A stretch of DNA of 64,000 bases from Polyangia bacterium. GTDB lineage: Bacteria; Myxococcota_A; Polyangia; Nannocystales; Nannocystaceae. Location of the stretch: positions 95,056-159,055 of the forward strand of contig JAUHWG010000027.1 in NCBI GenBank assembly GCA_030424595.1, written 5' to 3'. This document shows positions 1 through 8,521 of this stretch, piece by piece (within the stretch, counting starts at the first letter, position 1; each line of letters opens with the position of its first letter). Both the position numbers and the translations under genes were made by a program. Below the pieces are notes generated by a model, which was not told the DNA's origin, searched no databases, and saw nothing but the letters and a program-made list of their open reading frames with translations.

Positions 1-20
1 GCCCTCCCCGGGGCTGTGGT

Positions 21-2309
21 ATGGCTCCAGCCATGAGCCAGGGCCCCCGCTCTCTGCCGCGATTCTCACTCGCGCTCCTAGCGCTCATACACGCCGGGGT
101 CTTCGGCTGGGCGGGCCTCACGCTCCCATGGGGAGGGCCGACGCCCTTCGCCATCTTGAGCGCGCTCCTCGCCCTCCTCTTCCTGGCGACCGCCCTCGCC
201 GCTGTGGCCCGCGCTCGCCTCCTCGGCCCGATCTGGCGGATCACGGCCTTCGCCAGCCTCGCGTTCCTCGCGTATCACACCTGGATCGTCTTCGACGCCG
301 CGACCTACATCGCGGTCCTCTACGGCGGTCTCGGTCGCGGGGTCGCGGCAGGGCTCGCCGCGGTCTGGGCTGTCCTCGTCCTCCTGACCCTGCCCGTCTC
401 GGCCTGGGGGATCGCCGTGACAGGGGGGATCCGACGCCCCAAGGTCACCGCCGCCGGCGCGGCTGTCGTCGCTGTCGTCCTCTCCCTCAGCCTGTGGCGG
501 ACGGCCAGCGCCGCAGAGGGAACACCCCTCCAGTCGATCGCCGAGAGCCCCGAGGCCCTGCTCCCCGAGCTCGCCGCGATCACGGCCGGACTGCCGCCCC
601 TCCGCGAGGGTCCGCGACCGTCGTTGATGACCCGCGAGCCAGCGCGCTGCGAAGCCTCGCCCGAGGACGTCGGGGCGACGGCCGTGCTCTCCTACCTCCA
701 CCGGACCACGCCGCCCGATCCCCGCGCCTTTCGCCGCGAGACCGTCTGCCTGCAGGGGGCCCCCGACGAGCTCCTGCGGTCGATCCGCGAGGTCCTCCGC
801 GACGCCGCCTTTCGCGGGCCGATGAAGATCGACATCGTCACCGCCGCGTCGCCGCTGACCTCGTCGATCACCGCCCCCGACATCTTCCAGCTCCGCCCCG
901 GGATCGACGGCGTCTGCCGCCTCGGCCGCTGCTTCATGCCCTGGAACCTGGTCGCCCTCGATCAGTTCACCCAAAACCGCCCGCTCGCCTTCATCGACGA
1001 CCTCCGCTTTGGCATCGACAGCCGGAGCCTGATGGCGCTCTTCTCCGGCGGCGAGCCGCCCGAGGAGCGGCCGGCGCTCGACGGTCTGACGCGGATCACG
1101 ACCTGGAGCCTGATGGTCGACGCCGACGGCGTGCCGCGCTCGATCCCCCGCCTGCGCGAGGCGGATCTGCCGCTGACCGAGGCGACCCTGAGCCGCTCCC
1201 TAGAGCTCGCCGAGCGCCACATCCTCGACGCTCAGGCCCCAGACGGCCGCTTTCGCTACCTCCTCGACCCCTACACCGGCACGGTCTCCTGGCGCGGCTT
1301 CGCGGTGCCCAGGCAAGCCGGGACGACCCTCGCCCTGTGCGAGGTCGCCTCGCAGCGTGAGGAGGTCCGGGTCGCGGTCCGTCGCTCGCTCGAGATGCTG
1401 ACCAGCATTGAGGAGCGGCGCGGCGAGCTGGGGGCTGTCGCCCCGCGCAGCGGCAAGAAGGCGCCGACGCGAACCGGCCTCGGCAACACGGCCCTGTCGA
1501 TGATCGCCCTCCTCAGCTGTCGCAACCGCGTCGGCGACCACTTCGATCCCGCGATCGCCCGGATGGGCCGCTTCCTGCTGACGATGATGCGGCCCGACGG
1601 CGGCTTCTACCCGGCCTACGATCTCGCGGACGAGAGGGTCCTCGAGGGCCCAGACCCGCTCTACGCAGGGGGCCAGGCCGTCTTCGCCCTCTCTCTCCTC
1701 GAGGCCGCCGCTGCGGCCGAGCCGGACGGGCCCTTCCCCCCCGTAGCGGAGCTCCGCGAGGCGGTCGAGCGGGCGATGGACTACACGGCGACCACCTACT
1801 GGGGGCACGGACTCTACGACTTCTTCTTTATCGAGGAGAACTGGCACTGCCTGGCGGCGCGCGCCTCCCTCGGCCACCACCGAAACCCCAAGTACGAGCG
1901 CTTCTGCCTCGACTACGTGACCTACAAGTCGCGGCTCATCTTGGGCGAGGAGAGCGGCGTCAACCCGGAGCTCGTCGGCGCCTACGGCTTTGGCAACGTG
2001 ATCCCGCCGCACAACACCCCGACCGGCGGCTTCGGCGAGGCCCTCGCCGCGGCGATGGCGATCCGCAAGGCGGACGGCCAGGTCCGGCCCGAGGACCAGG
2101 CGCGGATGACCGAGGCGCTGACCTTCCTCGTCCGCCAACAGTGGCGCCCCGAGCTCTGCTTTGCCTGCGTCGCCGACCCGGCGATCGCCGGCGGCTTCTC
2201 AGAGTCCCTCGCCTCACCGGTGATCCGCATCGACTACGTCCAGCACTCGATGGCCGCGCTCGGCCACGGCGGGAGGCACCTCGACCTCCCGCCCGGAGAG
2301 CCGCGATGA
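21..2309 (+). CDS. Multi-pass membrane protein with C-terminal alpha/alpha-barrel-like domain
   Basis: Protein of 762 residues, function not recognised. The first ~165 residues hold about five hydrophobic segments (for example the stretches around 13-35, 45-62 and 110-130), so the N-terminus is membrane-embedded. Residues ~380-750 form a soluble, Trp/Gly-rich, helix-pair region with motifs such as RPDGGFYPAYD and HNTPTGGFGEA, like prenyltransferase or terpene-cyclase-type alpha/alpha barrels; this is a fold impression only. The reading frame is open to the left edge, so the true start may lie outside the window; an ATG at 33 is an alternative. The stop overlaps the next start (ATGA), as does the following junction, so the three genes to 3657 form one operon. 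A role together with the HTTM protein at the membrane is inference. Confidence 0.75.
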   Translation: MAPAMSQGPRSLPRFSLALLALIHAGVFGWAGLTLPWGGPTPFAILSALLALLFLATALAAVARARLLGPIWRITAFASLAFLAYHTWIVFDAATYIAVLYGGLGRGVAAGLAAVWAVLVLLTLPVSAWGIAVTGGIRRPKVTAAGAAVVAVVLSLSLWRTASAAEGTPLQSIAESPEALLPELAAITAGLPPLREGPRPSLMTREPARCEASPEDVGATAVLSYLHRTTPPDPRAFRRETVCLQGAPDELLRSIREVLRDAAFRGPMKIDIVTAASPLTSSITAPDIFQLRPGIDGVCRLGRCFMPWNLVALDQFTQNRPLAFIDDLRFGIDSRSLMALFSGGEPPEERPALDGLTRITTWSLMVDADGVPRSIPRLREADLPLTEATLSRSLELAERHILDAQAPDGRFRYLLDPYTGTVSWRGFAVPRQAGTTLALCEVASQREEVRVAVRRSLEMLTSIEERRGELGAVAPRSGKKAPTRTGLGNTALSMIALLSCRNRVGDHFDPAIARMGRFLLTMMRPDGGFYPAYDLADERVLEGPDPLYAGGQAVFALSLLEAAAAAEPDGPFPPVAELREAVERAMDYTATTYWGHGLYDFFFIEENWHCLAARASLGHHRNPKYERFCLDYVTYKSRLILGEESGVNPELVGAYGFGNVIPPHNTPTGGFGEALAAAMAIRKADGQVRPEDQARMTEALTFLVRQQWRPELCFACVADPAIAGGFSESLASPVIRIDYVQHSMAALGHGGRHLDLPPGEPR

Positions 2310-2752
2310 GCTCGCGCGCGGCTGCGGTCTACGCCTACGTCGCCTCCGCGATCGTTCTCGGCGTCGTCGCGGCGCCTGCCCTGCGGGCGCCGACCTACGA
2401 CTCCTTCCCCGCCTCGAGCTACCCGATGTTCGCCCGGGACCGTGCCCGTGAGGCGACCATCAGCCACGTCGTCGCGATCAGCGATGACGGCCGCCACCGA
2501 CCGATCCCGCCGCCGCTCATCGCCAACGACGAGGTCCTCCAGGCCGCCGCGACGATCCACGCCGCCCTCCGGCGCAAGCAGGCGATGAAGCTCTGCCGCG
2601 ACGTCGCCGAGCGGGTCGCAGAACACCCAAAGTGGGCCGAGTTTACCTGGCTCGAGGTCAGCCGCGACCGCTACGACGTGATCACCTACTTCGAGGGCGA
2701 GACCAAGCCCCTAAGCCGGGACACCCGCGCCCGCTGTCGGATCCAGCGATGA
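2306..2752 (+). CDS. Small exported or membrane-anchored protein of the HTTM operon
   Basis: Protein of 148 residues with one N-terminal hydrophobic segment (residues ~5-27: AVYAYVASAIVLGVVAAPAL) and a soluble remainder containing the motif DSFPASSYPMFA. I recall similar short proteins beside HTTM genes, but I assign no function. The start was chosen at 2306 because it gives a 4-base ATGA overlap with the upstream stop; the longer in-frame extension into the upstream gene is an unlikely start. The downstream gene begins with another ATGA overlap, which argues for translational coupling across all three genes. Confidence 0.7.
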   Translation: MSSRAAAVYAYVASAIVLGVVAAPALRAPTYDSFPASSYPMFARDRAREATISHVVAISDDGRHRPIPPPLIANDEVLQAAATIHAALRRKQAMKLCRDVAERVAEHPKWAEFTWLEVSRDRYDVITYFEGETKPLSRDTRARCRIQR

Positions 2753-3657
2753 ACCTGCAGGGCAGCATCCGCCGCTTCGACGCCTTCTGGCGGCCAACGA
2801 CGCCTGCGAGCCGGCTCGCCGCGCTGCGGATCCTGGTCGGCGCCTTCGCCCTCGTCTACCTGACGATCCGCCTGCCGCACCTCAGCACCTTCGACTTCGA
2901 CGTCAGCGGCTTTCGCCCCACCGGAGTCGTCAGCCTCCTCAGCGATCCCCTCGCGGCGCCCTGGCCCGCAGTCGCGGCGGTCGCGGCCCTCGCCCTCGGG
3001 ATCGCGTTCCTCCTCGGCTGGCGATTCGCGCTCACGGGACCCCTCTTCGCGGCGGCGCTCCTCTGGGTCACCAGCTACCGCAACTCCTGGGGTATGATCT
3101 TCCACACCGAGAACCTGATGGTGATGCACGTCATCGTCGTCAGCCTTGGGGCGAGCGCCGACGCCTGGTCGCTCGACGCCCGTCGCCGGGCCAGGCGCGG
3201 GCTCCCGCCGCCCGAGGACGATCCCCGCTACGGCTGGCCGCTGCGCCTGGCCGCCGCGATCACCATCGGCACCTACGTTCTCGCAGGGATCGCCAAGCTC
3301 CGGCACAGCGGGCTCGACTGGGTCAGCAGCGACATCCTCCGCAACTACGTCGCCTACGACAACCTGCGGAAGATCGAGCTCGGCGACGACTACTCCAAGC
3401 TGGGCACCGCCCTATGCCGCCACCCCGAGCTCTTCCCGCCCTTAGCGGGGATCAGCCTCGCGGTCGAGCTCCTCGCGCCCCTCGCCCTCCTGGGCCGCCG
3501 GGTCGCGATCGTCTGGTCGCTGCTCGCCTGGGGCTTCCACCTCGGGGTCCTCGCCCTGATGTGGATCTTCTTCCCCTATCCCCTCCTCGGCTTCGCCTAC
3601 GCGCCCCTCTTTTCGCTCGAGCGCCTGCCCCTCTTCCGTCGCCTTCGCCGGTCCTAG
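2749..3657 (+). CDS. HTTM-domain membrane protein (vitamin K gamma-carboxylase-like)
   Basis: Protein of 302 residues with about six to seven hydrophobic helices. The pattern matches the HTTM family, the bacterial relatives of the membrane part of vitamin K-dependent gamma-carboxylase: the N-terminal LAALRILVGAFALVY helix, the FHTENLMVMHVIVV segment, the ITIGTYVLAGIAKL helix, and a C-terminal run of hydrophobic segments. The bacterial family has no established reaction, so carboxylation is not claimed. The start at 2749 overlaps the upstream stop (ATGA). It is the last gene of the operon; a 627-bp gene-free gap with a dispersed repeat follows before the convergent polyene cluster. Confidence 0.8.
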   Translation: MNLQGSIRRFDAFWRPTTPASRLAALRILVGAFALVYLTIRLPHLSTFDFDVSGFRPTGVVSLLSDPLAAPWPAVAAVAALALGIAFLLGWRFALTGPLFAAALLWVTSYRNSWGMIFHTENLMVMHVIVVSLGASADAWSLDARRRARRGLPPPEDDPRYGWPLRLAAAITIGTYVLAGIAKLRHSGLDWVSSDILRNYVAYDNLRKIELGDDYSKLGTALCRHPELFPPLAGISLAVELLAPLALLGRRVAIVWSLLAWGFHLGVLALMWIFFPYPLLGFAYAPLFSLERLPLFRRLRRS

Positions 3658-3753
3658 CAGACCCACATGCGGGGCAGGCCCGCACCACCTCTCGATGAGA
3701 ATCACGCTTGGAGATCGACCTCGTCGGCGACCCTGCGCCCTATTTTCATGACA

Positions 3754-3900
3754 GACCGTGGCAAAAGTCCCGCGCACTCTCCAGCCCTCGCCCTCGGCTC
3801 TCGCCTCCGCCAAAACTTGCAGTACACCCGGTACAGCGGCGCTTTGTCGAAGCCGAGAGGCTCAACGATTGCGGCGCGAGAGCCCACGGGACTCGGGCCG
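3754..3900. repeat. Dispersed repeat element, copy A
   Basis: About 147 bp aligning by eye along its length with the reverse complement of 53515-53680. Shared blocks include GTGGCAAAAGTCCCG near the left end, CGGTACAGCGGCG in the middle, and ATTGCGGCGCGAGAGCCCAC near the right end. The right terminus has decayed and runs into a T-rich stretch at about 3902-3908. It lies between convergent genes (HTTM operon and DUF3261 gene), as do most other copies. The rest of the 3658-4284 gap, apart from the tandem repeat at 4239, shows nothing I can identify. Confidence 0.75.
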
Positions 3901-4238
3901 GTTTTTTTGACTGGAATTTGGGTATTCCAGCGAGCACTTCTTACTTCCAAATACACATTGTTCCGCGATTGACCGCCGCCCCTTCGCCCGAATACGTTCA
4001 GGTGCGGATGGGCCACGGATGGCCGCCGAGACACGTCACCGCGTGTCCCGTCTGCTTGCGCAAGGACGCGGCGAGCAGGCGGTTCTTTCCCAGGGCGGCG
4101 GTTTCACGCAGCAGACCGGCTCCGGAGCGCCCTACCTCACCGCATCGCCCCACAGGGTTGTCGCTCCTTCGCACCGGCAAGCGCGCTGCCTGCTCATGCC
4201 CGAGCCCTCGTCGATGATGATGAGCTCAACAGACTGAC

Positions 4239-4280
4239 CTCGCCGACACGAACTCGCCGACACGAACTCGCCGACACGAA
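4239..4280. repeat. 14-bp tandem repeat, three units
   Basis: Three exact copies of CTCGCCGACACGAA end four bases before the stop codon of the DUF3261 gene. The unit matches no other tandem repeat in the window. It sits at the truncated-looking end of the aryl-polyene-type operon. Confidence 0.85.
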
Positions 4281-4284
4281 CTCG

Positions 4285-4950
4285 CTACGAGAGCGGCTGG
4301 TAGGTGCTGGTCTCGATCGTCACCGCATAGCCGAAGCGCTGGTTGTCGATCGTGATCACCGGCGGCGGCGTCCGTCCGCTCATCCCCTCGCCGTAGTCGA
4401 TGATGATGAGCCCCTTGGGCTGCCCTCGACGGCGCTTGTAGACCCGCCGCATGAGCCTGCCTCCGCTCCAGGACTCGTCCACCCGCTCATCGCCGAGCTT
4501 CGCCCGCCGGTCGCCATCGCCAGCGATGTCCTCGCCTATCCGGACAAAGAGCGTCCGGTGGATGTCGGCGAGCATCATCTCCGGCGGAAAGGGCAGCGCG
4601 ACCTCGACAAAGGGGGTGTACTCGGTCTCCAGGCCCCGCTGGATCAGCGCGAAGGCCTTGGTGCCGAAGGGGCTCAGGCCGATCAGCGTCAGCACATCCC
4701 CCTGCTTCTGTAGGACGACCTCGCTCGAGAGCTTGTGCTCGCCCATATGGCCGGAGAGGCGCTGGCGGGCGAGGAAATCGCCGGGGACGGTCGCGATGTC
4801 GACCAGCGCCCGAGCAGCGTCCGCCTTCGGATCGACCGCTCCCTCTCCCCCCGCTCGATGGGCGCAGCCGAGGCCTGCGACTGTGACACCGCCGGCGAGG
4901 AGCGCGAGGAGCTGTCGCCGGGTCGGCCTGCGGAGGTTCGAGCTCGTCAT
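4285..4950 (-). CDS. DUF3261-type lipoprotein of an aryl-polyene-like operon
   Basis: Protein of 221 residues. The N-terminus is RRPTRRQLLALLAGG then VAGLGC: a twin-arginine-like basic region, a hydrophobic core and a probable lipobox Cys near residue 29, so an exported lipoprotein is likely. The body resembles the DUF3261 lipoproteins that accompany the LolA-like and MMPL proteins in aryl-polyene and flexirubin clusters, where they are thought to help place the pigment in the outer membrane; the biochemical role is unproven. It is the last gene of a ten-gene leftward operon and its start overlaps the end of the MMPL gene by 4 bp. In related clusters the ketosynthase genes normally follow; here a tandem repeat and a dispersed repeat follow instead. 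Confidence 0.75.
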   Translation of the reverse strand: MTSSNLRRPTRRQLLALLAGGVTVAGLGCAHRAGGEGAVDPKADAARALVDIATVPGDFLARQRLSGHMGEHKLSSEVVLQKQGDVLTLIGLSPFGTKAFALIQRGLETEYTPFVEVALPFPPEMMLADIHRTLFVRIGEDIAGDGDRRAKLGDERVDESWSGGRLMRRVYKRRRGQPKGLIIIDYGEGMSGRTPPPVITIDNQRFGYAVTIETSTYQPLS

Positions 4951-7367
4951 GGGCGCCCCGACCCTACCCCTGGTCTGGCGAAGAGCACCAGGCTGAGCGG
5001 CGCGAGCACCAACGAGAAGAGCACGCCGACGCCGATCGTCAGGCCCAGGGCCCGAAGCGCGGGATAGGTCGACATCGCCAGGAGGCCAAAGGCGAGGACG
5101 GTCGAGACCGCGGCGATGAGGATGCTCAGGACCGACGCCGCGACGCCGCGGGGCTCGTCGCGGCTCTCGACCAGGAACACCCCGTAGTCGACCCCCATGC
5201 TCAGGACCAGCAGGAGCGCGACGATGTGGAGGAGGTGGAGCTGGAGCCCGGCGAGCGTGAGCGCGGCGATCGTGGCGGCGGCGGCCAAGACCGCGGGGAG
5301 GAACGCCGCGAGGCTGAGCCCGATCCGGCGGTAGCGCGCGAGCAGCATCAAGAACACCGCGACCAGACCGACGAGCACGAGCTCGACCGTACGCAGACGA
5401 TAGCGGCCGTAGGCGGCGGCCATCGTCGCCCCCTGATCGTAGTAGAGGACCCCCGGCACCGACTCGACCCGAGCCGCGAGCGCAGCCGGCACCTCCACAC
5501 CGCGGACCATGGTGATGATGCCGACCCGCTCCCCGAGCTCCACCCGGAAGGTCCGCACGGCTCCGGCGAGGGGCGAAGCCTCCAAGTCAGCGAAGCGCAG
5601 CGGTGGCGGGGGCTCGGCGCTCAGGTCCGCGGCGAAGTCGGCGAGCGCCTCCGGTCGAAAGCCCGCCGCGCCAAAGACCGATCCGACGCGCTCGCCCAGG
5701 CCCGGCACCCCCCGCAAAGCGGCGAGGCTCTCGCGTTGCAGCGAAGCGGACCAGAGGAAGGTGTGGAGCGATCGAAAGCCCGCCAACTCCCCGGCCTCGA
5801 CCGCGTCCTGGAGGCGCTGATAGACCGCGTCGTTGGCGATGAGGGCGGACTCATCATCGTCGCCGATCGCCAGGATAAAGCGCCCGGCGTCCATCCGCGA
5901 GACCCGGCCGCGGACCCGCTCGTCCTCCGCGAGGATCGTCGGATCGACCTGGGAGAAGGCCCGGATATCGTCGATGAACTCGACCCGCGTGAGGCCCAGC
6001 GCCGTGACACCAGCGACGATCACGAAGAGCCCGGCCAACACCCGCCGCTGTCGACCGAGGGCCCCGAGGAGCCTGCTGCATGCCCCTGCGGCGGCGCGCT
6101 GGAGGGCGCCGGGCGTGGGTGAGCGCGGCATCCACGACGGCAGCAGAAAGCGCGTGCACAGGAGCGCCGCCGCCACCCCGACACAGGCGAAGACGGCCAT
6201 CTCGCGCAGCCCCGGGAAGGAGGTCCAGGCGAGGCCGATGAAGCCCGCGACCGTCGTCATCGCCCCGAGCAGGAGGCCCGGCCAGATCCGCCGCACGCTC
6301 CCCCGGGGGCCAGCCTCGTCCGGATCGAGCATGTGGTGGTTAAAGAGGTGGACAGGGTAGTCGATCGCGACGCCGATCAGCGTCGCCCCGAACGCCAGCG
6401 TCAGGCCGTGGACCGAGCCGAAGAGGAGCAGCGTCGCGGCGAGGGCGGAGAGGACCCCAAAGGCCAGGGGCAGCATCACCAGGACGACCAGGCTGAGCCG
6501 GCGGAACATGACGAGGAAGATCAGCAGGAGGCCGACCGTCGACACCGTCGAGATCCGGGTGACGTCGGCGCGGATGCTGCTCTCGGCCGCCAGCGCATGG
6601 CGGGCGACGGCGCTCTCCTCGATCCGCAGACGACCGCCGTGGGCCGCGTTGACCTTCGCCGAGGCCTCACCGATCGCCGCCGCCAAGGGGGCCATCGCCG
6701 CGCCGTCAAAGGGCGAGTGGACGGTCGCCAGGAAGAGCGCCGCCTCGCCGTCCTTGGTCAGCAGGTGGTCGCCGACGGGGCGCAGCTCACCGTCCTGGGC
6801 CTCGCTGAGGCGGCGGACGAGCTCGGGGAAGAGGAGCAGAGGATCACCGCCGGCGATCCGCTTGATCAGCGCCGCCTGCGGGAGCGAGAGCTGGCGCAAG
6901 AGCCCCTGTGCGGCCTCGGCCAGGCCCTCATCGCTGAGCCGCGCGGGCAGCTCGACGTCGGGGCGATCGCTGGCGAAGTAGAAGCGCCGGGGAAAGTAGA
7001 GCTCGTAGAAGGCCTCGCCGTTGTCGACCTCCCCCTCCTGCACCCAGGCGACCTCGGGGTGGGCGGCGATCGCCGAGCGCAGCTCCGTCGCCGCGGCGAG
7101 CACCTCGTCCTCCTCGGCGCCGCCTACGGTGATGATCCAGGCGCGGGTCAGCTCCGAGTCCGCGAGCTGCTTGGAGATCGCCGCGAGCTCGGCGTCCTCT
7201 TGGTCCGCGAGGAAGGCGCTGATGTCGGTCGTCACCGACCAGCGCAGGCTCGTGATGAGCCCGAGCAGAGCGATGATGACGAGGCCGACGAGGCCGACCC
7301 GCAGTCGCCGAGGACCGTCGCCGCCCGGCCCTGCGTGGCCTCCGTTCTGGTCGTCCGTGTCCAACAC
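4947..7367 (-). CDS. MMPL/RND-superfamily exporter
   Basis: Protein of 806 residues with the duplicated RND plan: an N-terminal membrane helix (~27-42), a periplasmic loop to about 265, a block of helices (~270-425) ending near RFLLPSW, a second helix near residue 440, a second loop (~460-660), and a final block of helices (~665-800). The segment GATLIGVAIDYPVHLFNHH in the first block and LVLSMGVDYGVFLVESRD in the second match the paired membrane motifs with acidic residues used for proton relay. In aryl-polyene and xanthomonadin clusters this exporter is the proposed transporter of the pigment lipid. It overlaps the downstream DUF3261 gene and starts 55 bp after the LolA-like gene. Confidence 0.9.
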   Translation of the reverse strand: MLDTDDQNGGHAGPGGDGPRRLRVGLVGLVIIALLGLITSLRWSVTTDISAFLADQEDAELAAISKQLADSELTRAWIITVGGAEEDEVLAAATELRSAIAAHPEVAWVQEGEVDNGEAFYELYFPRRFYFASDRPDVELPARLSDEGLAEAAQGLLRQLSLPQAALIKRIAGGDPLLLFPELVRRLSEAQDGELRPVGDHLLTKDGEAALFLATVHSPFDGAAMAPLAAAIGEASAKVNAAHGGRLRIEESAVARHALAAESSIRADVTRISTVSTVGLLLIFLVMFRRLSLVVLVMLPLAFGVLSALAATLLLFGSVHGLTLAFGATLIGVAIDYPVHLFNHHMLDPDEAGPRGSVRRIWPGLLLGAMTTVAGFIGLAWTSFPGLREMAVFACVGVAAALLCTRFLLPSWMPRSPTPGALQRAAAGACSRLLGALGRQRRVLAGLFVIVAGVTALGLTRVEFIDDIRAFSQVDPTILAEDERVRGRVSRMDAGRFILAIGDDDESALIANDAVYQRLQDAVEAGELAGFRSLHTFLWSASLQRESLAALRGVPGLGERVGSVFGAAGFRPEALADFAADLSAEPPPPLRFADLEASPLAGAVRTFRVELGERVGIITMVRGVEVPAALAARVESVPGVLYYDQGATMAAAYGRYRLRTVELVLVGLVAVFLMLLARYRRIGLSLAAFLPAVLAAAATIAALTLAGLQLHLLHIVALLLVLSMGVDYGVFLVESRDEPRGVAASVLSILIAAVSTVLAFGLLAMSTYPALRALGLTIGVGVLFSLVLAPLSLVLFARPGVGSGRP

Positions 7368-7422
7368 CTGGCACCTGCTGAGCGCCGCCGACGATGGCGG
7401 CGACCGGGGCTATCAGACCACC

Positions 7423-8139
7423 TTAGCGCGGGATCCGAAAGAGCTTCGTCTGCTCCGCGGCGGAGAAGGTGCGACCGGTGTCGACCTCGGAGAAGGTCGT
7501 CGTCGTCGTATCGCCGCCGATCTCGTGGACGACCATCGTCGAGACCACGAGGCCCTCACCGCGCAGCTCGATCCTCTCGATCACCTTGTCCATAGGGCTC
7601 AGCCGCGGCCGGAGCTTGAGGGACCAAGCGCCCTCTGGTGAGCCCCGCAGCTCCATCGCGTACATCTGCGCCAGGGCGTCACGATCGCCGGCGAAGATCT
7701 TGACGAAGGAGCTGACGAAGAGCCCGAGCACAGGGTTTTGATCGAAGCCGATCGCCTCGACCCCGCGGGCGTCGCCGAAGGTCAGGCGGGTCCCGTCGAT
7801 GATCACGCTCGACGCCAGCGGCGAGGTGGTGTGCCGCGCGAGGCGCCCAGGCGGGGCGAAGTAGATCACACCTTCGTTGACCAGCGGCGCGGCGAGGAGC
7901 GCCATCTGCTTCTCCTCGCGGAATTTGGCGGAGAGGCCGCTCATCGCCGCGAAGCGCCCGAGGAAGGCGTCGAGCTCGGCGCTGCTCAGGGTCGTCATCG
8001 TCTCTCCAGGAGCCGTCGCCGGTACGCTCTCGGTGACGGCACGGGGCTCCTCGGCAGAGGCGCTCGCGCCGACGAGGACGACCAACGCAGCGAGCCCGAA
8101 GGCGCACGACCTAGTGATGAATGAGCTCGAGCAGGTCAT
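7423..8139 (-). CDS. LolA-like outer-membrane carrier protein
   Basis: Protein of 238 residues with a signal peptide (SFITRSCAFGLAALVVLVG then ASASAEE) and a LolA/LolB-type half-barrel body, including FREEKQMALLAAPLVNEGVIYFAPPGRLARH in outline. The LolA family carries lipids across the periplasm; the aryl-polyene version is proposed to ferry the polyene lipid. I chose the ATG at 8139 because GGAGA lies 7 bases upstream of it. This start lies inside the 3' end of the thioesterase gene (29-bp overlap); a longer in-frame ORF starting at 8184 has no such site and spoils the signal peptide. Confidence 0.8.
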   Translation of the reverse strand: MTCSSSFITRSCAFGLAALVVLVGASASAEEPRAVTESVPATAPGETMTTLSSAELDAFLGRFAAMSGLSAKFREEKQMALLAAPLVNEGVIYFAPPGRLARHTTSPLASSVIIDGTRLTFGDARGVEAIGFDQNPVLGLFVSSFVKIFAGDRDALAQMYAMELRGSPEGAWSLKLRPRLSPMDKVIERIELRGEGLVVSTMVVHEIGGDTTTTTFSEVDTGRTFSAAEQTKLFRIPR

Positions 8140-8521
8140 CGGGTGTCTCCGAGAGCATACGACCCTGATTATCAAGGGCCACAAGCTCGGTCTGACCGCG
8201 CGCAGAGCAGCGGTCGTGGGTGAGGTTGCGGATCCGGTAGGCGATCGTCAGCCGCGGCTGGAGGGCCGCAAACCAGGCGTGGACCCGGCCCTGGTCGCCG
8301 TAGCGCAGGGGGAAGGTGTAGCGGCAGCGGCTCTCCACCAGGAGCAAGGTGTAGCCGGCGTCGCCGATCTTCTCGACGTCGATCCCACGGTCGCGGAGGA
8401 GCGCGGTCCGGCCGAGCTCCAGGTACTTGTAGTAGTGACCGTGCCAGACGATCCGGAGGGCGTCGACGTCGTGAAAGGGGACCTCGAAGTCCTTCGTGAC
8501 CTCGTAGAGCCGGCGGCTCAT
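8111..8521 (-). CDS. 4-hydroxybenzoyl-CoA-thioesterase-like hotdog protein
   Basis: Protein of 136 residues, the normal length for this family. The active-site stretch FHDVDALRIVWHGHYYKYLE (6-25 and following) corresponds to the family motif with the nucleophilic or general-base Asp (here D20), followed by the His-x-x-Tyr and Glu of helix 1. It probably hydrolyses acyl-ACP or acyl-CoA intermediates in the polyene pathway, as an editing or release enzyme; the substrate is not deducible. The start at 8521 overlaps the stop of the ammonia-lyase gene (ATGA), and its own 3' end overlaps the LolA-like gene. Confidence 0.85.
   Translation of the reverse strand: MSRRLYEVTKDFEVPFHDVDALRIVWHGHYYKYLELGRTALLRDRGIDVEKIGDAGYTLLLVESRCRYTFPLRYGDQGRVHAWFAALQPRLTIAYRIRNLTHDRCSARGQTELVALDNQGRMLSETPDDLLELIHH

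Noticed and set aside
2749..3657. True vitamin K-dependent carboxylase
   Set aside because: Only the HTTM membrane region is present and the carboxylase luminal domain is missing.
3708..4217. 169-codon ORF in the gap after the HTTM operon
   Set aside because: It spans the dispersed repeat element and has no family resemblance or translation signal.
6333..7595. Long plus-strand ORF of 420 codons
   Set aside because: It is antisense to the MMPL exporter and LolA-like genes; high GC leaves the opposite frame open and its Arg/Asp/Gly-rich translation has no family features.
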